Shown: positions 16,784 through 24,160 of the stretch, in pieces | Position numbering within the stretch: the first letter of the stretch is position 1 | Layout: each line of letters begins with the position of its first letter | DNA from: UBA9300 sp964577305 | Lineage (GTDB): Bacteria; Bacteroidota; Bacteroidia; Bacteroidales; VadinHA17 | DNA length: 64,000 nucleotides | Reading direction: 5' to 3' | NCBI GenBank assembly: GCA_964577305.1 | Contig: CAZNYS010000007.1 | Location: 35,444 to 99,443, forward strand | Made by a program: the position numbers and the translations under genes | Notes under the pieces: generated by a model | Database searches by the model: none | Told to the model about the DNA's origin: nothing | What the model saw: only the letters and a program-made list of their open reading frames with translations

Positions 16784-16866
16784 TTGATTGAAGAATATCG
16801 AATCTTGAATGTCGATTTTTGAATTATTCTTAAATCTTAAATCGTTAATCTATATTCTTCAATCAA
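16784..16866. repeat. 83-base element with perfect 15-base terminal inverted repeats
   Basis: TTGATTGAAGAATAT at 16784-16798 is the exact complement of ATATTCTTCAATCAA at 16852-16866. The interior is AT-rich and contains ATTCTTAAATCTTAAATCG, the complement of the GATTTAAGATT repeat seen elsewhere. It codes for nothing and lies 35 bases upstream of the tRNA. It could be a small non-autonomous mobile element or a repeat-family member. Confidence 0.65.
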
Positions 16867-16901
16867 GGAGCCCTGATGGCAGGACCGAGTTTTGTTTCTA
16901 T

Positions 16902-16988
16902 GCCCGGATGGCGGAATTGGTAGACGCGCTGGTCTCAAACACCAGTGGCAGCAATGCTGTGTGGGTTCGATTCCCACTCCGGGTACCA
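16902..16988 (+). tRNA. tRNA-Leu, anticodon CAA
   Basis: Class II tRNA of 87 bases including an encoded CCA. The acceptor stem GCCCGGA pairs with TCCGGGT (last pair G-U). The anticodon arm is CTGGT-CTCAAAC-ACCAG, giving anticodon CAA for UUG. A long variable arm follows, and the T arm reads GTGGG-TTCGATT-CCCAC. Discriminator base A at 16985. It is read on the plus strand and followed by a terminator. Confidence 0.95.
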
Positions 16989-17041
16989 CCCTGGCCGGTC
17001 CTGACCGAAGCGTCAGCATTCGACCCCGGCTCCGGGTACAG

Positions 17042-17071
17042 AAAAAGCCGATGATTTTCATCGGCTTTTTT
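17042..17071 (+). terminator. Rho-independent terminator after tRNA-Leu
   Basis: Strong hairpin with arms AAAGCCGATGA and TCATCGGCTTT around a TTT loop, followed by a T-run. It lies about 55 bases after the tRNA. Confidence 0.85.
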
Positions 17072-17072
17072 G

Positions 17073-17411
17073 TTCCATGTTCCGGATTCCGGGTTCCATG
17101 TTCATTATTTACTCCTTCCGGGATTCCGGGATTTCCCCCGGCAGGGGGAAAATAATAATAGCCCCGGACGTAGTCCCTGACCGACCATTGGGAGCGTCAG
17201 GGTTACACCCGGGGATGAGAAATCCACACGAAAACCCTAGCACCCCTGGCAGGGGTGAATAGCATTTGATGCTCAATCATGCCGAATAAAATTGGCTGCC
17301 GCAGGTGAGCAATAGTGGATAGATGGAATAATGGAATATTGGAACCGAGCAGTGCGAAACCCAGAGCACTCGTGGGAATAATCCGACCACATATTTCATT
17401 TTGTCAGTATC
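17073..17411. repeat. Palindrome-rich intergenic region after tRNA-Leu
   Basis: No gene is credible here. It starts with TTCCATGTTC/TTCCGGGTTCC direct repeats. Palindromes follow: TTTCCCCC/GGGGGAAA at 17132-17151; a nested pair CCCCGG 17162-17167 with CCGGGG 17209-17214 enclosing CCCTGAC 17175-17181 with GTCAGGG 17196-17202; and CACCCCT/AGGGGTG at 17241-17257. Two of the loops share GGC. The segment 17328-17346 is a GGAATAATGG-type repeat also seen at 14594-14630. It looks like REP-type dispersed sequence. Confidence 0.65.
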
Positions 17412-17948
17412 CTATTTTATTTTTTCAAAATATTTTTCCAATTCATCATTTCTGATCATCTGATTGATTAAAGCAGTATCAGATATTTCGTATTTCCCCG
17501 GTCTGTTCTGATCAATATAAAGCTCAAGGAAAGGGTCGGCATCCAATATGTGTTCATTAAGTACTTTTGAAGGTACTCCTGAACAATTATTATTTATTTC
17601 ATAGTTAATATATTCCTTAAAAGTAAAATCAAGGAAAATGCTGTTTTCGCCAATCTCACCTCCGAAAATGTATCCGTCAATAAGCCTTGCCCTAAATATA
17701 TAAATTGTATCGTCTTCTGTAATTTTTATTCGTCCATCATTAATTGAATTATATCTCGGGTTATAAAATGCAGGATGATGATAAAGTTCCCCCCTTTCGT
17801 TCGTACCAACACTAACATTATAAAAATAATCACCTTTAGTTTTATAAACTGCAAATCCTCGAGGCAGCGCTCTAGGTCCTTTTTCACAGCTAAAAGCTAC
17901 AATAATAATTATTCCGCAAATGGATACTATGTTTAATATTGTTTTCAT
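17412..17948 (-). CDS. Hypothetical lipoprotein
   Basis: 178 residues beginning with a lipoprotein signal (MKTILNIVSICGIIIIVAFSC; lipobox AFSC, Cys21). The mature part is mostly beta-prone with alternating aromatic residues (GDYFYNVSVGTNERGE, DDTIYIFRARLIDGYIFGGEIGE), and it ends with a charged helix. I do not recognise a family. It is flanked by non-coding regions on both sides, so it is probably transcribed alone. An outer-membrane or periplasmic location is inferred from the lipobox only. Confidence 0.75.
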   Translation of the reverse strand: MKTILNIVSICGIIIIVAFSCEKGPRALPRGFAVYKTKGDYFYNVSVGTNERGELYHHPAFYNPRYNSINDGRIKITEDDTIYIFRARLIDGYIFGGEIGENSIFLDFTFKEYINYEINNNCSGVPSKVLNEHILDADPFLELYIDQNRPGKYEISDTALINQMIRNDELEKYFEKIK

Positions 17949-18170
17949 TTTTTCGTATGCTTAGCCAATCATAAAAAGTAATAAAGAAAGACTCAGGTTT
18001 AATAATAAATATTTTCGCGACAGTCAGTATAGATAATTATTTATCTTAATAATTTAACAGTACTATAAAGATTCATTAGTTGCACCTAATCATAGCCATA
18101 TGATCAAGTAGGAAAAGTCTAAACAGTATATCAAATATATGAAATAATATAATACAAGTCAAATATATTT

Positions 18171-18395
18171 TCATGTCATTGATTTGATAAACAAGCCAAT
18201 AGAGTATACTTCTCTGATCTCTTTTCTATCCATCTGATTAAAATAACCTGCAATGAATGCCCAATTTAAAATATGATATGCATATACAGGTATACCCACA
18301 TTATTGCGCTTTCGAATTGCATAATACTCACCCCTGAGGTACTCTTGAGTTTCCCAATCAATATTATAGATATAATACCCACCAAAGAACTTCAT
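18171..18395 (-). CDS. Small hypothetical protein or gene remnant
   Basis: 74 residues rich in tyrosine and isoleucine (FFGGYYIYNIDW, VYAYHILNWAFIAGYF). The frame stays open for 27 codons upstream of the only ATG, to a stop near 18475, and those codons also look coding (LADPLFRSVEAI), yet offer no start. It may therefore be the 3' remnant of a longer gene. No family recognised, no ribosome-binding site obvious. Low confidence that it is expressed. Confidence 0.35.
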   Translation of the reverse strand: MKFFGGYYIYNIDWETQEYLRGEYYAIRKRNNVGIPVYAYHILNWAFIAGYFNQMDRKEIREVYSIGLFIKSMT

Positions 18396-18512
18396 TATAG
18401 CCTCAACTGACCTGAATAATGGGTCAGCTAAACCACAGATTTGTATCTCCTGTTTTATCTCTGTCCTGTGTAATACCTTATCTTATTAAGCTGGCTCTGA
18501 CATTAACTGTTG

Positions 18513-20063
18513 CTATGGAATGAAATCAGGAGGTGAACGATGTTTTGTCCCCTGTTCATATGAATATGCAAGTTTTATTAAGGTGGGTTCATCGTACATT
18601 CTTCCCAGAAATTGAAGTCCGGCAGGTAAGTTACCTCCTGTAAAACCCATTGGAACGTTAAAAGCCGGTTGCCCTGTATGAGGTGCAATAACCTGGCTGT
18701 TATCTCCCTTGTATTCCTCTTCAAAGAAATCAATTCTGGCAGGTTTATTATTCCAGGAGGGATATATTATTGCATCCAGTTTTAATGAATCCATTACTCT
18801 TTCAATTGCTTCGCGAAATGCAATACGTCTTACATCGGTGTAAGCATCAAGACATTCAATTTCAGGTTCATTCCACCTTCCACTTCTTTCAGCAAATAAT
18901 TCCAACCTGTCTGCTACATATTGTGATTTCGTTCCTCCCCTGATAATATCTTCCAGGGTTTTCAATGTGTCGTTTTTAACATATGTAGCAAGGTAAGATT
19001 CCAGGTCTGCCCTGAATTCAGAACACCATTGATTGCGGCTTAAATCTGAAAAACCCGGTATTACCACCGGATCAGTAATATCTGCTCCCAGTGAATCCAG
19101 GTCCGAAATTGCCTGTTCAAATAATAGCTTTACTTCAGGATCAGGGTTATTTTCACTCAGTTCCCTGAGGACACCTATTCTGGATCCCTTTAAACCATCG
19201 TCTTTTAGAAACTCCATGTAATTATCGGGTATTTTGCCTTTAGAATATTCTGTAAGTGGATCTTCCGGATCATATCCCGCAATAACCTGCAGTACCCTGC
19301 AGGCATCTTCAACGGTCCTGCACATTGGTCCCACTACATCATTCCGGAGGTACAGGGGAACAATTGCACTTCTGCTGATCAATCCCATAGTTGTTCTGAA
19401 TCCAACGAGTGCACAATGTGAAGAAGGTCCCCTTATCGAGTTACCCGTGTCGGTGCCCAATCCTACAATCCCAAAATTTGATGCAACGGCAGCAGCAGTC
19501 CCTCCACTTGATCCTGCCGGAACATAGTCAGGATTATATGGATTGGATGTTGTTCCGGCTGTTGAGCTCTCGGTATGCATGGGACTGAAAGCCCACTCTG
19601 CCATGTTCGATTTTGCAACTATTATTGCGCCTGCTTCCACCAGTTTCTGTATGATAAAAGCATCCTCATCTGGAATAAAATCACGCAGGGCAAGGGATCC
19701 GGCTGTGGTTGGAAGACTCCCGGTATTTATGTTATCCTTAACTATCAGGGGAATACCGTGCAAAGGGCGAAGAACCCCTGTTTTCTTATATTCATCATCA
19801 AGCCTGTCAGCAATCAGGACAGCATCCGGATTAATGGTTGTTAAGGCATGTATCCTGTTATCGAGTTTCTCAATCCTTTCCAGGTAGGCTTTCACCAGCT
19901 GCCTGCTGGTGTATTTTCCCTCCTTATATGCCTGGTGAATGTCGGCAATGGTCAGTTCATTTAAATCAATAGATTCCGTTGATTCCGGTGCACGACATCC
20001 TGAAAATCCAAGGCTCAGTGCTGTACAGGTTAATAAGATCATTATTTTATTCATAGGCAGCAT
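18513..20063 (-). CDS. Amidase-signature-family lipoprotein
   Basis: 516 residues (513 if the second ATG, 20054, is used). It starts with a lipoprotein signal ending in LGFSGC. The amidase-signature fold has the Ser-cisSer-Lys triad: lysine in IPLIVKDN, the glycine-serine segment PAGSSGGTAAAVA with the cis-serine, and the nucleophile in the DTGNSIRGPSS region. It hydrolyses an amide bond, but the substrate cannot be told; it is not GatA, as it has a lipid anchor and there are no gatB/gatC neighbours. It probably acts in the periplasm on amides or peptides. It lies downstream of a sigma-factor unit on the same strand. Confidence 0.9.
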   Translation of the reverse strand: MLPMNKIMILLTCTALSLGFSGCRAPESTESIDLNELTIADIHQAYKEGKYTSRQLVKAYLERIEKLDNRIHALTTINPDAVLIADRLDDEYKKTGVLRPLHGIPLIVKDNINTGSLPTTAGSLALRDFIPDEDAFIIQKLVEAGAIIVAKSNMAEWAFSPMHTESSTAGTTSNPYNPDYVPAGSSGGTAAAVASNFGIVGLGTDTGNSIRGPSSHCALVGFRTTMGLISRSAIVPLYLRNDVVGPMCRTVEDACRVLQVIAGYDPEDPLTEYSKGKIPDNYMEFLKDDGLKGSRIGVLRELSENNPDPEVKLLFEQAISDLDSLGADITDPVVIPGFSDLSRNQWCSEFRADLESYLATYVKNDTLKTLEDIIRGGTKSQYVADRLELFAERSGRWNEPEIECLDAYTDVRRIAFREAIERVMDSLKLDAIIYPSWNNKPARIDFFEEEYKGDNSQVIAPHTGQPAFNVPMGFTGGNLPAGLQFLGRMYDEPTLIKLAYSYEQGTKHRSPPDFIP

Positions 20064-20106
20064 TTATTTAAATTTCAAAATTAAGTCCTTTTACAGGAAT
20101 TTACTA

Positions 20107-20457
20107 TTATAATTGAGCATCACGCCTAAAGGATATTTTGACCAGTTTTTCTGCAAACAAAATTATGGTAAGACAGATGAAAATAATGACCACCGGTAAT
20201 AAATTATCTGACATGAATGCAAATGACTGATTATCACTGTAAAATGACAGTACAACTACAGTAGCAATCCCTGAAAGCATCCCCAGTATGAAAAATAACC
20301 ATGATAACCTAATATTCCTCCGGACTGAATTTCTCTTTTCATGCTCCAGCCGGACCTCTGCCATCAGTTCGTCTTCAAAATCACTGAAGGGCATTTCCCT
20401 GCTGCTGTTTGAAAGCAGTTCCCTGAAATACCTGTCGTGGTTGTTATTCTTTTCCAT
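20107..20457 (-). CDS. Two-helix membrane protein after ECF sigma, putative anti-sigma
   Basis: 116 residues: a charged N-terminal cytoplasmic half (residues 1-47, with RYFRELLSNSSREMPFSDFEDELM) and two membrane helices at about 49-70 and 82-101. Its ATG shares one base with the sigma factor stop (TGATG), so the two are translationally coupled. I recognise no named domain. Position and topology suggest that the N-terminal half holds the sigma factor, but this is inference. Confidence 0.7.
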   Translation of the reverse strand: MEKNNNHDRYFRELLSNSSREMPFSDFEDELMAEVRLEHEKRNSVRRNIRLSWLFFILGMLSGIATVVVLSFYSDNQSFAFMSDNLLPVVIIFICLTIILFAEKLVKISFRRDAQL

Positions 20458-21014
20458 CAGTATAGTGTTTTCTTTTCAGTTGACAATAATACATTCAATT
20501 CATGATACATGCTCTTACGTGCACGATGGAGCAGGACTTTCACGTTTGATTCAGTCCACCCTGTTATCTCCCTTATTTCCTCAACAGAATATTCCTCTAT
20601 ATAAAATAGTGTCAGAGCAAGTGCTTCTTTTGAAGGGATATTCTGCATGGCCAGGTCAATATAATATTTCTGCTGATCCCGGCTTACTATATCATTTATT
20701 TTTACATGGCCGGGATCAACAGATTCGGTTCGGGTGTCAGCAATATATTTTTCTTTCCCAGGTTTTTTTAAACTTTTTAAAGCCTCATTTATGACAATCC
20801 TGAAGAACCAGGTTGAGAATTTTGATTTCCCCCTGAATTTCCCCAGTTTACGGTAGGCAATAATATAAGCTTCCTGTACCGCATCACGGGCATCAAATTC
20901 ATTTTTCAGTACTGAGAAAGCCAGATTATAAGCCTTGTCTTTATACTGATGAACAAAATATCTGAAAGCATCAATGTCTCCATTCAATACTTTTTTAATA
21001 TACAGTTCATCCAT
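20457..21014 (-). CDS. ECF RNA polymerase sigma factor
   Basis: I use ATG 21014 (185 residues), because the longer frame at 21053 would run 35 bases into the upstream gene and adds a non-conserved MHILLTGRGKNNT. Region 2 (DIDAFRYFVHQYKDKAYNLAFS, FDARDAVQEAYIIAYRKL, FSTWFFRIVINEALKSLKK) and region 4 (IPSKEALALTLFYIEEYSVEEIREITGWTESNVKVLLHRARKSM) are complete. It is a general ECF type unlike the FecI-type at 6100. It is preceded by a DUF6249-like membrane protein and followed by a putative anti-sigma. Confidence 0.92.
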   Translation of the reverse strand: MDELYIKKVLNGDIDAFRYFVHQYKDKAYNLAFSVLKNEFDARDAVQEAYIIAYRKLGKFRGKSKFSTWFFRIVINEALKSLKKPGKEKYIADTRTESVDPGHVKINDIVSRDQQKYYIDLAMQNIPSKEALALTLFYIEEYSVEEIREITGWTESNVKVLLHRARKSMYHELNVLLSTEKKTLY

Positions 21015-21018
21015 AGTG

Positions 21019-21369
21019 TTATTTTTTCCCCTGCCTGTCAGTAAAATGTGCAATAATCATAGCTATCCCACCAAAAAACAATCCTGATAATACCATTAAA
21101 ATAAGAAAAATTTCACTTGCAAATCTCTGAGGCATAATCATAAAAGATAATACCACTAACGAAACTCCCATGCTTAAACCTATAATTACAATTCCTATTT
21201 TGAGCCATGGGAATTTCGCTTCTTTTAATGCGTCTGGAGCATCAGCTCCCTTTTCAATGAGCGCCATCCTCTCCTTATTCCTTGACTTGAGATAGAATAT
21301 CCAGGAAATGGTTATGGCTGCAAAAAAACCCAGCCATGCAATTGCAGTAAAAAGTTTATAAAATGTCAT
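21019..21369 (-). CDS. DUF6249-like membrane protein
   Basis: 116 residues with three membrane helices (about 7-28, 56-78, 85-107) and a cytoplasmic loop KSRNKERMALIEKGADAP, a motif I associate with the DUF6249 family found before ECF sigma genes in Bacteroidota. Function unknown. It ends four bases before the sigma start and forms one unit with the two genes that follow. Confidence 0.8.
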   Translation of the reverse strand: MTFYKLFTAIAWLGFFAAITISWIFYLKSRNKERMALIEKGADAPDALKEAKFPWLKIGIVIIGLSMGVSLVVLSFMIMPQRFASEIFLILMVLSGLFFGGIAMIIAHFTDRQGKK

Positions 21370-21446
21370 AATATTGCTTTTTTAAGTTTACTGATTCTTT
21401 GATATAATCATAAGCAAAAAGGTTACAGAATATTCCAATTAAGCTT

Positions 21447-21510
21447 GAGATTCGAGCTCGCCAAAGACAATCTTAATTCTTATATCGTTGATCTTCAATC
21501 TACAATCAAA
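21447..21510. repeat. Intergenic repeat, TTCGAGCTCGCC type
   Basis: TTCGAGCTCGCC at 21451-21462 recurs at 38060-38071, in both places followed within 10-60 bases by CAATCTTA. Here it runs on into the complement of the GATTTAAGATT family (AATCTTAATTCTTATATCG). Confidence 0.55.
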
Positions 21511-21543
21511 CCTTTGCGAAATCATTAAAAGTATTAATCATTT

Positions 21544-22092
21544 TCAGAATAAATACGGTACAAATCTCCTGGTTCGTTTCATGTATAGCCTGTATTCGTT
21601 GCCGAAATAGGCTATGCATTCCTTTTCGTCAATTAATGCAGCTATGAAAAGGAATATACTGGACAGTATGCTAATGACAAGTAAAGGAACAGTAGTATTC
21701 TTAAGAAAAATACCCCATGTCAGGAACAATAACGATGAATATAAAGGATGCCTGATGTATTTGAATATGCCTGTTTCAACCAGTTGCGATGTTCTTTCAA
21801 ACCTGTACAGGGTCTTTTGCTTACTCTCCCTGCCTGGCCTGCCTTTTCTTTTTAGTAACACGGCACCGGCAATAACCACATATGCTGATACAATAAGAAA
21901 TATCCACGAAAACATCTGCCTGACACTGATCGGATCAACAAACCAGTAACGATAATTACTGGCAAAGAGCCACAGTATGCATTCCCAGCTTAAGAATCGG
22001 TAAAAACCATGTGACCTCAGGTTAAAAATTGTCCGCCATGAAATGATTATCACTGGGATACTGAGGATGCCGAAGATGATGAATCTGTCCAT
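21544..22092 (-). CDS. Isoprenylcysteine methyltransferase-like membrane protein
   Basis: 182 residues from ATG 22092. A longer frame to 22359 exists but its extra 89 codons lie in dispersed repeat DNA and are rejected. Four or five membrane helices are visible. The C-terminal part has the methyltransferase signature of the ICMT/phospholipid methyltransferase family: LVETGIFKYIRHPLYSSLL, then DEKECIAYFGNEYRLYMKRTRRFVPY. The substrate is unknown; such proteins methylate lipids or isoprenyl-like groups in the inner membrane. It lies directly downstream of a tandem repeat, in which its promoter must lie. Confidence 0.85.
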   Translation of the reverse strand: MDRFIIFGILSIPVIIISWRTIFNLRSHGFYRFLSWECILWLFASNYRYWFVDPISVRQMFSWIFLIVSAYVVIAGAVLLKRKGRPGRESKQKTLYRFERTSQLVETGIFKYIRHPLYSSLLFLTWGIFLKNTTVPLLVISILSSIFLFIAALIDEKECIAYFGNEYRLYMKRTRRFVPYLF

Positions 22093-22093
22093 A

Positions 22094-22359
22094 CCAAAAG
22101 ATAAAAGACAAAAGTAAAAAGTAAAAAGGAAAAAGTAAAAAGTTGGAGCTAAGACTGCGTAAGCGGGCGAAGCGGAAACCCCGGCTGAACGAAGTGAACG
22201 CCGGGGGAAAAAGTTGGAGCGAAGACTGCGTAAGCGGGCGAATCGGAAACCCCTGCTGAACGAAACTCGGCACGGATCACCCGCCTTCGCCCCGAGGACT
22301 CCTTCGGCGGGCAGAGGGAGACCCGCGCCAGCGAAGGAGGGAGCCTTAGCCTCTTTCAT
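22094..22359. repeat. Tandem 53-base repeat and GC-rich palindromic element
   Basis: 22098-22141 is built of AAAAGTAAAAAG-type units. Then a 53-base sequence at 22141-22193 is repeated at 22212-22264 with three or four changes (period 71). Next comes a GC-rich element: 22277-22302 is identical over 26 bases to 23246-23271, and 22318-22347 is the near-exact complement of 14680-14709. None of the frames through it is credible. Confidence 0.75.
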
Positions 22360-23091
22360 TTATTTTTCTATAAATTGATCCAGATAACTCACATTACAGA
22401 TCACCCCCAGATTACCTTCTGCTCCCGAGACAATACCTACAAGGAAACCGTTTGCATCTATCACCGGTGACCCGCTACGGCCTGCAGGATCAACATCCTC
22501 AGTAAGTGTATTAACATAATAATAAGGCCCTGCATTCCTGAACATCTGCATCTTCACCAGTGATGGAGATCCCTCTTTTTGTTTATATGGCCAGCCAAGG
22601 TGGTATATTATTTCATCTTTCTGTACAGGTTTTGTCCTTATCCTGAGTGGTGTAAATCCCGAAGGAATATCATCAACCTCAAAGAGCAGCCAGTCACGAA
22701 CTTTAAGAGTATTGAACCGGTCCACCATTTCATCACTGTTCTTATTTATCATTTCTTCAAAGATCATATATTTAGCTTCATTCCCTTTTGGATAGGCTTT
22801 CCATTCAATGAAATTATCTCCCAGGTCTATGGTAAGCAATTCCTCATGCGTAAAAACAAGAAATATATGTTTACATGTAACGCCAAGGGTATCATGCCCT
22901 GTATCCACCAGGAAGGAATTTGCGATGCCGGTATAGGTGGTGTCTTTAAATTCAATATTATTTGTAAAAACCAGTTCAGGCCACTCAGATACCTGTTTGT
23001 CAGCCCATTCCTCTTTTTTAACCTCCTCAGTAGTGTTATTGCATGCGTTTAGAGCAAAAATTAATAATAAAGTGTGGACCAGGCTTTTCAT
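22360..23091 (-). CDS. Trypsin-like serine protease, lipoprotein
   Basis: 243 residues. The N-terminus is a lipoprotein signal with lipobox LNAC (Cys17). A chymotrypsin-fold triad can be assigned: H75 in GVTCKHIF, D133 in VRDWLL, S206 in AGRSGSPVID, with the oxyanion-hole glycine before the serine and FLVGIVSG after it, as in trypsin-like peptidase_2 domains. It probably acts in the periplasm or at the inner face of the outer membrane. The target is unknown. Repeat DNA lies on both sides, and its stop is directly beside a GC-rich repeat. Confidence 0.82.
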   Translation of the reverse strand: MKSLVHTLLLIFALNACNNTTEEVKKEEWADKQVSEWPELVFTNNIEFKDTTYTGIANSFLVDTGHDTLGVTCKHIFLVFTHEELLTIDLGDNFIEWKAYPKGNEAKYMIFEEMINKNSDEMVDRFNTLKVRDWLLFEVDDIPSGFTPLRIRTKPVQKDEIIYHLGWPYKQKEGSPSLVKMQMFRNAGPYYYVNTLTEDVDPAGRSGSPVIDANGFLVGIVSGAEGNLGVICNVSYLDQFIEK

Positions 23092-23626
23092 TTATAATTA
23101 TTGTTTGAGTCTGTTATGAACATTAAATATATCATAATAAAAAGGCATTTCAAATGGAGGGACGCCCAATTCAGGGTTTTTATAAACCTATAGAACCACC
23201 TCTCCTTAGCCTCAGCCTTCTCTGTCCGACGAAGCTCGGCTCGGTTCACCCGCCTTCGCCCCGAGGACTCCGAAAAGTCAATAATTAATTATTCGACTCC
23301 GCTGGAGTCGTTTTACTTGTGTCATACCTCCCGGCTACAATTATGTGACCCCTATGGGGGTCAAGAAAAACAAGAGACTATTATCTGTCTGGTAATTTAT
23401 TATCTAACAGCTAAATACAAAGCCATTGACGCCGTAGGTGTCATATAATTGTATAAAAAATAATCACTCCAAAATAATATCTCCCGAGCTGTGCAAGTAT
23501 CCCGAATACGGGATGCGAGTGCAGTAAGGGAGATAATTTCCCTTTTCGGAGTAGACTCATTAATCCAGTATTCCAATCATCCATAATATTCATGATTTCT
23601 GATCAAGACAGGGATGATAAAATCAT
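23092..23626. repeat. Intergenic palindrome cluster upstream of dCMP deaminase
   Basis: No gene found. 23207-23271 is a GC-rich dispersed element shared with 14719-14754 (inverted) and 22277-22302. Three small palindromes of one design, YGACnCC-loop-GGnGTCR, follow: 23294-23310, 23346-23363 and 23427-23443. Then a long stepped hairpin: arms 23466-23470/23548-23552 (ACTCC/GGAGT), 23479-23485/23528-23534 (ATCTCCC/GGGAGAT) and 23499-23504/23509-23514 (ATCCCG/CGGGAT). 23558-23590 is a GGAATAATGG-type repeat in complement. Confidence 0.7.
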
Positions 23627-23657
23627 TTTGTTTTAGCCACTAATATAACTATTTTTG
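23627..23657 (+). promoter_or_regulatory. Bacteroidota-type promoter for dCMP deaminase and S41 protease
   Basis: TTTG at 23627-23630, a 19-base spacer, then TATTTTTG at 23650-23657, an exact fit to TTTG-N19-TAnnTTTG. The start codon lies 32 bases downstream. Confidence 0.65.
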
Positions 23658-23689
23658 AAGGCCGTGTTTTAGACCTGACACATAATAAT

Positions 23690-24160
23690 ATGGGTGATAA
23701 AAAGACGCTTAGGCCTTACGGTGACAAGCAAAAACAATTTGATAAGCGCTACCTGCAGATGGCAGGTATCTGGGCTGAAAATTCATACTGCGAAAGAAGA
23801 AGGGTTGGAGCCCTTATTGTAAAGGGGAAAATGATAATCTCCGATGGCTATAATGGTACTCCCGCAGGTTTTGAAAATATATGTGAAGATGAAGAAGGGA
23901 ACACAAAGCCTTATGTATTGCATGCCGAGGCCAACGCCATAACCAAGGTGGCCAAATCAAATAATTCAAGTGATAATTCCACACTATATGTTACTACCTC
24001 TCCATGTATGGAATGCGCCAAGCTTATCATACAGTCGGGTATACGAAGAGTTGTTTTCAGCGAAAAATACAGGATGTCTGACGGCCTTGATCTTTTAAAA
24101 AGAGCTGGAATTGAACTAATTTACGTTGACCTTGAAAAAGATGAATATGAAATACAATAA
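23690..24160 (+). CDS. Deoxycytidylate (dCMP) deaminase
   Basis: Zinc-dependent conversion of dCMP to dUMP for thymidylate synthesis. 156 residues, normal size. The zinc and catalytic motifs are H78-A-E80 and P-C106-ME-C109. YNGTPAGFENICE is the substrate-binding segment typical of dCMP deaminases and the related ComEB proteins; no competence genes are near, so nucleotide metabolism is the likely role. A good promoter lies upstream, and the 3' end overlaps the S41 protease gene. Confidence 0.93.
   Translation: MGDKKTLRPYGDKQKQFDKRYLQMAGIWAENSYCERRRVGALIVKGKMIISDGYNGTPAGFENICEDEEGNTKPYVLHAEANAITKVAKSNNSSDNSTLYVTTSPCMECAKLIIQSGIRRVVFSEKYRMSDGLDLLKRAGIELIYVDLEKDEYEIQ

Noticed and set aside
16809..17262. 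Open frames across the tRNA-Leu gene and after it
   Set aside because: They read through a well-formed tRNA, its terminator and REP-like palindromes; the products look non-coding.
18513..20063. Amidase gene considered as gatA (Asp/Glu-tRNA amidotransferase subunit A)
   Set aside because: It has a lipoprotein signal and no gatB or gatC nearby, so a cytoplasmic tRNA role is unlikely.
22093..22359. 89-codon N-terminal extension of the isoprenylcysteine-methyltransferase-like protein
   Set aside because: It is translated from dispersed repeat DNA (duplicated peptide FSRGFRFARLRSL) and precedes a good start at 22092.
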